The position numbers were made by a program, and so were the translations under genes. From an uncultured Collinsella sp. (GTDB lineage: Bacteria > Actinomycetota > Coriobacteriia > Coriobacteriales > Coriobacteriaceae), in contig CAAGCW010000019.1 of assembly GCA_900768435.1 (NCBI GenBank), positions 28,417-92,416 of the forward strand: 64,000 nt of DNA, written 5' to 3'. The notes beneath the pieces were generated by a model. The model was not told where the DNA came from. It searched no databases and saw only the letters and a list, made by a program, of their open reading frames with translations. Of the stretch, positions 27,133 through 34,774 are shown one piece after another (the stretch's first letter is position 1; each line of letters starts with the position of its first letter).

Positions 27133-28056
27133 TTACAGCTTGGCGTCGATGTCGACGCTCTGATACGTAGGGGTCTGCTGGACGTAGAGCTTGATGCCCA
27201 TGTCGAGCAGCTGGTTGACGTCGGCCTTCTGGGTGGCGTCGAGGAAGACGGAGCTGTCCTTGCCGCCAATCTGATCGGCACCGTCGTGGTTGGCGGTGGC
27301 GCCCAGGTTGATGGCGTCGAGCTTGTAGCCCTGGCAGAACTGCAGCATCTCGGCCGTGTTGCCAAAGACGAACATGACGCGCTCGCCGAGGGTGTTGAGC
27401 TTGTCCATCTTGGCGAGGGCACGCTCGACGGTGAAGACGTTCAGGCGCACGCCCTGGGGCTTGGCCAGCTTAAGGGCGCCCTTCTTGATGTCATCGTTGG
27501 CGGCAGCGTTGTCGACGACGATGATGCGCTCGGCCTGGACCTTAGTGGTCCAGGTAAAGACGACCTGGCCGTGCAGCAGACGGTAGTCAAGACGCGCGAG
27601 GACGATCTTGGCGGGACCGGAGCTGTGACGGGACGCCTTGGCCTTCTTGGCGGGAGCCGCGGCCACCTCGACCGGTGCGTTGGGGTTGGTCAGACCGGTG
27701 CGGGCCTCGTTGATGAGGGCCGCGAGCTCGGCACCCTTGACGGGGACGGGGCTCATAGCGAGCGTGAGCGCCAGCGGGATGTTGAAACCGCTGACAACCG
27801 TGAACTTCGTACCGTTCTTGGAAAGCTCGACCATGTTGTTGTTGACCGAGCTACCGAGCATATCTGTTAGCACATACACGGTGTCGTCCGCGTTGAACGT
27901 GGCGATCATAGCCTCAACCTTATTGGTGATGGGCTCCTTGTCGTCACGAGCAAGCGACACGACGTGGACGTTCGACACGTCGCCGAGAACCATCTCGAGC
28001 GTGTCTTTGGCGCCTGCGGCCAGGCCGCCATGAGATGCGAGAATGATCTGATTCAT
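27133..28056 (-). CDS. PTS mannose-family fused IIA-IIB component
   Basis: 307 residues. The IIA domain (1-~125) carries His9 in ILASHGGLAAG, which accepts phosphate from HPr. An Ala/Pro/Lys linker (~126-148) joins it to the IIB domain, with phospho-His162 in ARLDYRLLHGQVVF. IIB passes phosphate to the incoming sugar. First gene of the operon; AAGGAGG precedes the start. The IIB motif reads RLDYRLLHGQ where RIDDRLIHGQ is usual, suggesting a divergent specificity branch. An operator-like TATAACG site lies 29 bp upstream. Confidence 0.93.
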   Translation of the reverse strand: MNQIILASHGGLAAGAKDTLEMVLGDVSNVHVVSLARDDKEPITNKVEAMIATFNADDTVYVLTDMLGSSVNNNMVELSKNGTKFTVVSGFNIPLALTLAMSPVPVKGAELAALINEARTGLTNPNAPVEVAAAPAKKAKASRHSSGPAKIVLARLDYRLLHGQVVFTWTTKVQAERIIVVDNAAANDDIKKGALKLAKPQGVRLNVFTVERALAKMDKLNTLGERVMFVFGNTAEMLQFCQGYKLDAINLGATANHDGADQIGGKDSSVFLDATQKADVNQLLDMGIKLYVQQTPTYQSVDIDAKL

Positions 28057-28084
28057 CTTGCCTCCTCCTTTTCGTTATGGTCAT

Positions 28085-28102
28085 TATAACGTCTTATACG
28101 TT
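28085..28102. promoter_or_regulatory. TATAACG operator-like site, PTS operon promoter
   Basis: TATAACGTCTTATACGTT. On the minus strand it overlaps a TATAAT -10-like box just before the IIAB start, the place expected for a repressor site. Confidence 0.6.
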
Positions 28103-28239
28103 GCTTATATTGATAATTAGTATATAAACCGTTCGCGGGTGAAAAACGACCGTTGGCGGGTTTAACGCACTTGAAACGTTGGGGCTGGGTAGGCCGACGC
28201 TGGCTGGATAACCCCAGGTCGGACACCGCGCGCAACCCC

Positions 28240-29322
28240 CTATCGCACGAAGTACCAGGGGCTTTCCTGCACGGTGGGCTCCAGCGTGATGCCTGTGCGC
28301 TCGCGGAACAGATCCATGTCCTGCGATTTCTCCGTCCACCACGCGTTGGGCTTAAAGGTCATGCTCTCGACAATACGTTTGACAATGGCGCTGTTGCGCA
28401 GCTTGGAGAAGTCGGTGTTCATGATCAGGATGGACATGAGCACCAGCACAATGCCCAGGACCTTGATCGCGCCGGCCGGCTCGGCATAGATGCCAATACC
28501 GACCAGAACGGTCGCCACGGTTTCGAACGAAGCCACGACTGGCACCTTCGACGTCTCAAGATCCATCGAAAGGCCCTGCATATAGAAGATGTACGCAAGA
28601 GCCGTCGGAATAAAGCCAAAGCCCGCGAACAGCAGAATGAGCTGCGGGGACATTGCCGCGGCTACATCGGACCACGGAGCAGAAAGCACAGCCATAAAGC
28701 ATCCGCCAAAGACAAAGCCCCAAAACGTCACCGCCAGCGGATGCAGCGTCTTGGTGGCCATGCGGCTAAACACAGCCAGCAACGCACCGCAAAGTCCGGC
28801 GATCACACCCGACGCGACGCCCCAAGTCGAGAAATGGAAACCGGACAGGTCCCCGCTCGTCACCGCGAGCACGCAACCCACAATGTTAAAGATGATGGCG
28901 ACGAGCTTGTTGGGGGTCACGCCCTCGCGATAAAGCACGCGGCCGAGCATGACACCAAACACCGGCGAGGTATAGAGCAGCACCGAGGCCGTGGACATGC
29001 CCACCTCGCCCATGCACTCGTAATAGCAGGTGTTGGCGACGGCCAAACCGACGATACCGACAAGTGCGCAGGGGACGAGCTCTTTAGGACTTGCCTTGAA
29101 CAGCGCCATGGGACCCGAGGCTTTTCCCTCATGAGCACCTCCCTGGCAACCCATGAATACCAAGACCGGAGCCATTAAGACGGCACCCGACAACAGACGA
29201 AGGGCCGCCATGCTCTGAGACGAAACACCCAGGGCCGATATTCCGTTAACAAAGATTCCGATGGTGCCCCACATAAGCGCGGCGATCAGCACCAGTATAT
29301 AGCCCGCATTACTTCTCTTCAA
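28240..29322 (-). CDS. EamA-type transporter, probable member of the GntR 2 regulon
   Basis: 360 residues, ten predicted membrane helices in two EamA repeats (YILVLIAALMWGTIGIFVNG; VSTASVLLYTSPVF-type block in the middle) and a ~50-residue hydrophilic C-terminal tail. The start is proposed as TTG (29320-29322) because GAGGAGG lies exactly 5 nt upstream; the in-frame ATG at 29358 lacks a ribosome site. A TATAACG site upstream links it to the PTS operon. It may export the amine or amino acid left after deglycation, which is inference. Confidence 0.8.
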   Translation of the reverse strand: MKRSNAGYILVLIAALMWGTIGIFVNGISALGVSSQSMAALRLLSGAVLMAPVLVFMGCQGGAHEGKASGPMALFKASPKELVPCALVGIVGLAVANTCYYECMGEVGMSTASVLLYTSPVFGVMLGRVLYREGVTPNKLVAIIFNIVGCVLAVTSGDLSGFHFSTWGVASGVIAGLCGALLAVFSRMATKTLHPLAVTFWGFVFGGCFMAVLSAPWSDVAAAMSPQLILLFAGFGFIPTALAYIFYMQGLSMDLETSKVPVVASFETVATVLVGIGIYAEPAGAIKVLGIVLVLMSILIMNTDFSKLRNSAIVKRIVESMTFKPNAWWTEKSQDMDLFRERTGITLEPTVQESPWYFVR

Positions 29323-29360
29323 CGCAGCCTCCTCGGTATTATTTCCAATATGTTTCATGC

Positions 29361-29381
29361 TACGTTATAGTCGTTATATAC
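29361..29381. promoter_or_regulatory. TATAACG operator-like site, EamA promoter
   Basis: On the minus strand it reads TATATAACGACTATAACGTA, with the same TATAACG-N-CT core as sites at 22208 and 28085. Confidence 0.5.
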
Positions 29382-29452
29382 ATTTTTCAAGGCACAAATC
29401 GGTGAGCGGAAAAGTGATCCGTTTTCCTCCGTCCCCAGCGGATTACTTGGCG

Positions 29453-29517
29453 GTTGCGGTGAAATAGTTCCTAAATAGAGGCTTCAAGCCCCCAAACAGG
29501 AACTATTCCACCGCAAC
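29453..29517. repeat. 20-bp inverted repeat
   Basis: GTTGCGGTGAAATAGTTCCT (29453-29472) and AGGAACTATTCCACCGCAAC (29498-29517) pair with one mismatch around a 25-nt loop, between the SIS 3 stop codon and the EamA promoter. No T-run. Confidence 0.8.
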
Positions 29518-29553
29518 TTATGAGGAAATCGAGCTGTTAGGCCGCTCTATCCC

Positions 29554-30546
29554 TTAGTAATCCAGCTTCCACATGTAACGGCGCGTCATGTAGTCCTTGT
29601 GGGTGACGGCGGAGAGCGCACGCATGTAGACGTTGTTGAGGATCGGGGCAAAGATCAGGTGATTGAAGTATTCGCTCACGCTGTCCTTGATGTCGTTGAG
29701 GCCGAGCTCCTTAGCGTCGAGCTGGTAGACGCGCTCGCCACCGTACTGGTTGACAAAGCGAATGCCGCGCTCGTCGTTGCAGCGGCTGCGGCCGACGCTG
29801 ATGAGCTGGAACAGCGAGGTGCGCTTGTCCAGGATCTCGAAGGGGCCGTGGAAGAAGTCGCAGGTGTTGATGGTGCAGGAGTCGATCTGCAGCATCTCCT
29901 GCACGTTGCAGATGCTAAAGACGTAGGCGGCACCAAAGAGCGGGCCCTGAGCCATAACGTTGATGCAGGGCTTGTCGGCGTTCTGCTCGGCCCACTTGGC
30001 AGCGAGCGGACGGGTGTACTCGACAGCCTTGCGATAGATGGGGTCGACCAAGTCGAAGGCGGCCATAGCGGTCTCGTACTCGGCATAGCCCTCGGTCTGC
30101 TGCGTAAGCTCCATGGCGATCATGGTCACGACGGCAGAGTTGGTGCGGCCCATGCAGGACTCGTCGACGGCGAGGCTGTCGTACTGGATCTTGTAGTCGC
30201 AGACCTCGGTGAGGCCGGACTCGTCGACATAGATGGCGATGGTGCTGGCGCCGTGGTCCTTGGCGACCTGGGCGGCGACGATGGTCTCCTTGGTGCCGCG
30301 CATGGACACGACGACGGCCAGGGTGTTCTCGTTGACGTAGGCAGGCGTGGCGTGCACGAACTCGTTGCTGGTGTAGCTGGAGCTCACGACCTGCGTGGCC
30401 TCGTGCTCCATAAAGTACTGGGCAGGATAGTTGCCGCCGTTGGATCCGCCGGCGCCGATCCACACGACGCGCTTGATGCCGCCCTTGTCTGCCTTGTCAG
30501 CCAAAACCTGGGAGACGACGTCCTTAACCTGTTCCTGAGTAGTCAT
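29554..30546 (-). CDS. SIS-domain deglycase/isomerase (FrlB/GfrE-like), paralogue 3
   Basis: 330 residues. VVWIGAGGSNGGNYPA and SMRGTKETIV in the first SIS half, VMAQGPLFGAAYVF and CDFFHGPFEI in the second, RRYMWKLDY at the end. The hallmark GEYFHGPFE is changed to CDFFHGPFE, losing the glutamate, so specificity or chemistry may differ from paralogues 1 and 2. Divergent from its presumed GntR regulator (30752-31474), with three matching operator motifs in the shared promoter. No dedicated transporter is adjacent; the mannose-family PTS nearby may supply substrate. Confidence 0.75.
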   Translation of the reverse strand: MTTQEQVKDVVSQVLADKADKGGIKRVVWIGAGGSNGGNYPAQYFMEHEATQVVSSSYTSNEFVHATPAYVNENTLAVVVSMRGTKETIVAAQVAKDHGASTIAIYVDESGLTEVCDYKIQYDSLAVDESCMGRTNSAVVTMIAMELTQQTEGYAEYETAMAAFDLVDPIYRKAVEYTRPLAAKWAEQNADKPCINVMAQGPLFGAAYVFSICNVQEMLQIDSCTINTCDFFHGPFEILDKRTSLFQLISVGRSRCNDERGIRFVNQYGGERVYQLDAKELGLNDIKDSVSEYFNHLIFAPILNNVYMRALSAVTHKDYMTRRYMWKLDY

Positions 30547-30584
30547 CGTGCATCAGCCTTTCTTCTCGTTTGATGCTGTCGATG

Positions 30585-30743
30585 GCATACAAGTTACATA
30601 CATGTTTTAACGATGTCGACTAGTTGTATGCTATATTTGTCTTAGAAATTTTGCTGATGCGGTTTTCGATAACTCGTTACCAGCGATTTTATTGTTGTAT
30701 TGGATACATGCTTGATTAGCCAAGCATACAAGTTAGATACAGG
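30585..30743. promoter_or_regulatory. Divergent promoter with GCATACAA operators
   Basis: GCATACAAGTTACATACATG (30585-30604) and GCATACAAGTTAGATACAGG (30724-30743) match at 18 of 20 positions, and GCATACAACTA lies inverted at 30621-30631. The last direct copy overlaps the ribosome site of GntR 3, consistent with autoregulation. Confidence 0.65.
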
Positions 30744-30751
30744 TTAGTCGT

Positions 30752-31474
30752 ATGAGCGCTTCGTCTAAAAAGAAATTGACCCAATACGAGCGTCTGGCGA
30801 GCACGCTGCGCGACCGCATCGCCGCCGGCGTCTACGCGCGCGAAGACAAGCTGCCGTCCGAGATGGAACTCATGGACGAATCGGGGCTGTCGCGCAGCAC
30901 CGTGCGCCATGCCCTTAAGGTGCTAGCTGACGAGGGCCTGGTGCGCACCGAGCGCGGGCGTGGCGCCTTTGTGGCCGACACGCCCGCGCTCCACGAGAAC
31001 AACCTGGTGTTTTCGAGCTACACGGCACAGGTACAGGGTCAGGGCATGAAGCCCACCACGCGCACGGTGGACTCGGGCTTTGCCAAAGCAATGGGCAGCG
31101 TGGCCAAGTTCTTTGACGCTACCGTGGGCAGCAAGCTTGTCAAACTTGTCCGCCTGCGTTACCTGGACGATGCGCCGCTGTGCCTGGAGACCACCTATTT
31201 GCCGCCAAGCTTTGGCTCGCTCATCGATCGCGATATCAACGGTTCGCTCTACGCCACGCTGCGCCAGGAATTCCATCGCGCGCCGGCACAGGGGCACAAG
31301 ACCTTTGAGGTGTGCTATGCCTCGCAAAACGAGGCGTTTTTGCTCAACGTTGAGCGCGGTCAGGCGCTAATCCTGATCACCGACTACGTCTACGACACCG
31401 ACGGCCGCCCGCTCCACGTCTCCAAGCGCATCCAACGCACCGACCGCGCCAAATACACCGAGCCCATCGGCTAG
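30752..31474 (+). CDS. GntR/UTRA-family transcriptional regulator 3
   Basis: 240 residues. Winged helix (DKLPSEMELMDESGLSRSTVRHALKVLADEGLVRTERGRGAFV) plus UTRA domain (VKLVRLRYLDDAPLCLETTYLPPSFGSLI ... LITDYVYDTDGRPLHVSKRI). Divergent from SIS paralogue 3, with repeated GCATACAAGTTA sites between. More distant from GntR 1 and 2 than they are from each other by eye. Confidence 0.88.
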   Translation: MSASSKKKLTQYERLASTLRDRIAAGVYAREDKLPSEMELMDESGLSRSTVRHALKVLADEGLVRTERGRGAFVADTPALHENNLVFSSYTAQVQGQGMKPTTRTVDSGFAKAMGSVAKFFDATVGSKLVKLVRLRYLDDAPLCLETTYLPPSFGSLIDRDINGSLYATLRQEFHRAPAQGHKTFEVCYASQNEAFLLNVERGQALILITDYVYDTDGRPLHVSKRIQRTDRAKYTEPIG

Positions 31475-31625
31475 CGCACCAAACGAGGCAAAATGTACCT
31501 AATAAACGTTTTACCTGCGGTTTTTATTAAATCTCAAGCCGGCATGGCGCAAATGCCAACATCGCCTGGCAACACGCGCCACCCAAGCTCAACTGTTCCT
31601 GCCCAGAATATCTAGCACCGTAAAC

Positions 31626-31748
31626 CTAAGTGAGTAGACTTTTTGCGACCTACCGAGCACACCCAAAACAGCCACCTCCGTGACCTGCGGTTTTACTAAG
31701 GCAGATACGCTTTGTGCTCGGCCTGCGCCAAAAAGTCTACTCACTTAG
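31626..31748. repeat. Long inverted repeat after GntR 3
   Basis: CTAAGTGAGTAGACTTTTTG (31626-31645) and CAAAAAGTCTACTCACTTAG (31729-31748) are perfect 20-bp arms; CCGAGCACA (31653-31661) and TGTGCTCGG (31713-31721) extend the stem. The loop has 51 nt. The rest of 31475-32016 has no gene. Confidence 0.8.
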
Positions 31749-31840
31749 CTCGCAAGGCGTCCCGAGGGGACAATCCAGGTCAAAATAGCGTACGAACGCC
31801 GCGCTTCTTGCGGCGATTTAATACCACAAGACAGCCAAAA

Positions 31841-31875
31841 ACCTGCCAAAAAGGGACAGGTTTATTTTGGTCGGT
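31841..31875 (-). repeat. 35-bp palindromic unit, copy 4
   Basis: ACCTGCCA ... TGGTCGGT, inverted relative to copy 5. TTTATCTGGGG follows, the complement of the GCCCAGATAAA flank of other copies. Confidence 0.75.
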
Positions 31876-31936
31876 TTTATCTGGGGTTTTGCTACATCTG
31901 CAGGTTGAACCTATCAATCAAACGGCCCAACGCAAA

Positions 31937-31973
31937 GGCCGCCGCGAAGGAATTCACATCCTTCGCGGCGGCC
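31937..31973. terminator. Strong hairpin between repeat copies 4 and 5
   Basis: GGCCGCCGCGAAGGA (31937-31951) and TCCTTCGCGGCGGCC (31959-31973), a perfect 15-bp stem with a 7-nt loop. It lies after the GNAT gene on the minus strand and could end transcription from either side, though T-runs are weak. Confidence 0.6.
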
Positions 31974-31994
31974 CTTAACGTTTGCCCAGATAAA

Positions 31995-32029
31995 ACCTGC
32001 CAAAATAAACCTGTCCCTAAATGGTAGGT
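31995..32029 (+). repeat. 35-bp palindromic unit, copy 5
   Basis: ACCTGCCA ... TGGTAGGT with GCCCAGATAAA outside. It overlaps the last codons of the GNAT gene and supplies its TAG stop, as copy 2 does for the HAD gene. Confidence 0.8.
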
Positions 32030-32607
32030 TTGGGGAGGTCGGGGAACCAGGTTGGTTTGGGTTGGTTGGGGACGCGTTCGGCCAGGACCAGCTCCATCCA
32101 GCACATGTCGTACCAGCGGCCGAACTTTTGGGCACAGCGGTCGAAAGCACCCACCAAGCGATATCCCATATGGGCATGGAAGTCCTGGCTGTTGTGCGTT
32201 AGATACTCGTCGTCCTTGTCGTGCGGCACGGCGATGAGCGCGCACATGTTGGTGATGCCCATCGCGATCAGGCACTGCTTGAGCGCGTCGTGTAGCTTGC
32301 GACCCAGTCCGCCGTGGCGCACATCGCGTGCCAGGTAGATCGATGTCTCGACCGACCAGTCATAGGCCTCGCGGCTGTTAAGCGCGCTCACATAGGCATA
32401 GCCCACCGGACGCCCGTCCAGCTCCATCACCAGATACGGATAGCGCTTGAGCGTACGCTCGATACGCCCGGTGAACTCCTCAACGCTCGGCACCTCGTAT
32501 TCGCAGGTAATCGCCGTCTGGCGCACATATGGCTCATAGATGGCAAGCAACGCCGGCGCATCGTCGGGCGTCGCCAGGCGAATCGTCGGCTCGGACATCT
32601 CGGTCAT
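32017..32607 (-). CDS. GNAT-family N-acetyltransferase (phosphinothricin acetyltransferase-like)
   Basis: 196 residues. The fold start IRLATPDDAPALLAIYEPYV and ITCEYEVPSVEEF resemble Pat/YncA-type acetyltransferases; the acetyl-CoA loop is RHGGLGRKLHDAL. The substrate is an amine, possibly an amino-acid analogue such as methionine sulfone or phosphinothricin. The C-terminal ~17 residues (NQPKPTWFPDLPKPTI) are Pro-rich and end inside repeat copy 5, so they may be a recent extension. ATG 32607 follows AAGGG. Confidence 0.88.
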   Translation of the reverse strand: MTEMSEPTIRLATPDDAPALLAIYEPYVRQTAITCEYEVPSVEEFTGRIERTLKRYPYLVMELDGRPVGYAYVSALNSREAYDWSVETSIYLARDVRHGGLGRKLHDALKQCLIAMGITNMCALIAVPHDKDDEYLTHNSQDFHAHMGYRLVGAFDRCAQKFGRWYDMCWMELVLAERVPNQPKPTWFPDLPKPTI

Positions 32608-32627
32608 ACAACCCTTCTCCCTCAAAA

Positions 32628-32673
32628 GCAAAGGCCGCCCTGCGCCAAACCCAGGCGTAGGACGACCCTCGTC
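32628..32673 (-). terminator. Probable terminator of the threonine aldolase gene
   Basis: On the minus strand GGTCGTCCTACGCC pairs with GGCGCAGGGCGGCC through several G-U pairs and is followed by TTTGCTTTTG. It lies between the aldolase stop codon and the GNAT start. Confidence 0.5.
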
Positions 32674-32684
32674 ATTGCATCAAG

Positions 32685-33710
32685 CTACAGGACAGCCGCC
32701 AACGCGTCGATGTCCTCCTGCGTCGTGGCCCAGCTGGTGCAAAAGCGCACCACCGTATGGGTCTCGTCGTACTTTTCCCAGTACTCGATCGAAGCATGCT
32801 CACGAATGCGGGCCATATCCTCGTTGGGCAGAATCACAAACTGCTGGTTTGTGGGCGTCTCCAAGAAGAACTGGTAGCCGCGCTCGTGCAGCACTCGACG
32901 AAGCGCCTGAGCCGTCTCGATCGCCTGGCGACCAATCTCAAAATACAGGCCGTCGGTAAAGAGCGCCTCAAACTGCACGCCCGTCAGGCGACCCTTGGCC
33001 AACAGCGCGCCGTGCTGCTTAATGCGCGGAATGGGATGCGCCGGAGCGTGCATGCCGCAAAACACCACGGCCTCGCCGCAAAGCGCGCCGCACTTGGTGC
33101 CGCCGATGTAGAACGCGTCGCACAGCTGCGCCAGCTCGGGCAGGGTAATGTCGCACCCATCGGCCGCCAGCGCATAGGCCAGGCGGGCGCCATCCACAAA
33201 CAGCGGAATCTGGCGCTTCTGGCACACCGCATGAATTGCCGCGAGCTCAGCCTTGGAGTACAGCGTGCCGTACTCGGTCGACAGGCTCACATACACGGCG
33301 CCCGGAAACACCATGTGCTCACAGCTCTCGTTTTCGTAGAACACTTGGATATAGTTTTCGAGATCCTCGGCGTGCATCTTGCCCTCGTAGCCTGGGATGG
33401 TGAGCACCTTGTGGCCGCCAAACTCGATGGCGCCCGCCTCGTGGCAGGCAACGTGGCCGGTCTCGGCGGCAACCACGCCCTCGTACGGCGCGAGCAGCAT
33501 GTCAATCACGGTCGCGTTGGTCTGCGTGCCGCCCACCAGCAAAAATACGTCGGCATCGGGAGCCTGACAGGCCTCGCGAATAAGCTGCTTGGCACGCTCG
33601 GTATGTGCATCGGTGCCGTAGCCGGGCTGCGGCTCCATATTGGTGTCGACGAGTGCCTGCAGCACCGCCGGGTGTGCACCGTGGGAATAGTCATTGTTGA
33701 ACGCGAGCAT
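32685..33710 (-). CDS. Low-specificity L-threonine aldolase family (PLP)
   Basis: 341 residues. Cleaves threonine or related beta-hydroxy amino acids to glycine and an aldehyde, using PLP in the cytoplasm. The N-terminal NNDYSHGAHP, the cofactor region PLFVDGARLAYAL and the PLP-lysine motif YIGGTKCGALCGEA are characteristic of the aromatic-lyase/threonine-aldolase group. Full length. It stands between the GNAT and PAP2 genes as a single unit. Confidence 0.9.
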   Translation of the reverse strand: MLAFNNDYSHGAHPAVLQALVDTNMEPQPGYGTDAHTERAKQLIREACQAPDADVFLLVGGTQTNATVIDMLLAPYEGVVAAETGHVACHEAGAIEFGGHKVLTIPGYEGKMHAEDLENYIQVFYENESCEHMVFPGAVYVSLSTEYGTLYSKAELAAIHAVCQKRQIPLFVDGARLAYALAADGCDITLPELAQLCDAFYIGGTKCGALCGEAVVFCGMHAPAHPIPRIKQHGALLAKGRLTGVQFEALFTDGLYFEIGRQAIETAQALRRVLHERGYQFFLETPTNQQFVILPNEDMARIREHASIEYWEKYDETHTVVRFCTSWATTQEDIDALAAVL

Positions 33711-33755
33711 GGCAATCCTCTCTTACCAGGTATCGTCCAGATGATTCAGGTGGGG

Positions 33756-34619
33756 CTATTGTACGCCGTTGGGATAGGCAATACGCGCGGCAAGGCACTC
33801 AAGTGCCAACACCAGGGCAAAGCCGCAGCTCACGTCAGTCAAAAAGTGTGCACCGATCACGATGCGGCCAAAGGCGACGAGCGCCGCGACCACGGCGGCG
33901 ACCCAAAAGACCACGCGGCGGCGCGACGGCTTTTCCTTAAAGGCCGCCGCGGGAAGCCCGGCGAGCATAAGGCCGATCGCCGCGTGCGCCGTGTGTCCGC
34001 TCGCAAACGACTTGAAGCCGTCCCTGATCACGCCAGCGGCGATATAGGCCCACTTGTCGGGGTTGCCGATCACCCACCACGGCTGAAAATTGAGCCCCGG
34101 CGTGACCTCGATCACGCGCATGCGCGGGCGTGACCACAGCGGTTTGACGATCACGTTGAGGATGATGGCTTGGGCAACCCACACGGCAAGCACCATCAGC
34201 GCCCAGCGCGTGAGCTCGTCGGGGTCGGTGTCACGCGTAAGGCAATAGACGATGAGGTTGGCGGCGATGACCAGCACAAACGTCAGCACCAACTGGACAG
34301 CGATGAGTTTGCCGCCAACCTTCAGGGACGAGACGATCTCGTAGCCGGCCAGGCCAACGTTGACGAGGATGCCGAGCACGGCGAGCCATTTGCTCCCCCT
34401 GGAGTCGGGACGCACCGCGCGCACGAGCATAACGCCCGCGACGCTCGCCGTCAGCTCAAACGGCAGCTCGCCGGCGGCCTCGATAAAGCGGCCGTACATG
34501 CTGCCGATGTTGAACAGCGCGCTCGAGATCTGATAATCGAAGAAACTGCCCACGCCCAGACAAAGGCACAGGACAACCGCGATAATGGCGACATCTTTCT
34601 TATAGATATATCCGAACAT
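33756..34619 (-). CDS. PAP2-family membrane phosphatase
   Basis: 287 residues, about seven helices. The three phosphatase blocks are present: KPLWSRPRMR, SFASGHTAHAAIG and RIVIGAHFLTDVSCG. Likely dephosphorylates a lipid phosphate such as undecaprenyl or phosphatidylglycerol phosphate at the membrane surface. ATG 34619 is supported by AAAGGAAAGC; a longer frame to 34655 is not. Lies downstream of mfd, separated by a perfect 34-bp inverted repeat. Confidence 0.88.
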   Translation of the reverse strand: MFGYIYKKDVAIIAVVLCLCLGVGSFFDYQISSALFNIGSMYGRFIEAAGELPFELTASVAGVMLVRAVRPDSRGSKWLAVLGILVNVGLAGYEIVSSLKVGGKLIAVQLVLTFVLVIAANLIVYCLTRDTDPDELTRWALMVLAVWVAQAIILNVIVKPLWSRPRMRVIEVTPGLNFQPWWVIGNPDKWAYIAAGVIRDGFKSFASGHTAHAAIGLMLAGLPAAAFKEKPSRRRVVFWVAAVVAALVAFGRIVIGAHFLTDVSCGFALVLALECLAARIAYPNGVQ

Positions 34620-34659
34620 GCTTTCCTTTCGATCGGGTGAAGGGTCGACCCGCAACGTG

Positions 34660-34763
34660 GTGGGACAAAGTTATCAGTAGTTTTTGTCCCAGGGTCGCTT
34701 GCGTTGACAGGCTCGATGCGACTATCGCACCTGGGACAAAAACTACTGATAACTTTGTCCCAC
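34660..34763. repeat. Perfect 34-bp inverted repeat between mfd and PAP2
   Basis: Arms 34660-34693 and 34730-34763 are identical when complemented (begin GTGGGACAAAGTTATCAG, end TTTTTGTCCCAGG). The loop is 36 nt and can itself pair GTCGC with GCGAC. It starts 11 bp past the mfd stop codon. Confidence 0.9.
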
Positions 34764-34774
34764 CGACTTACTTG

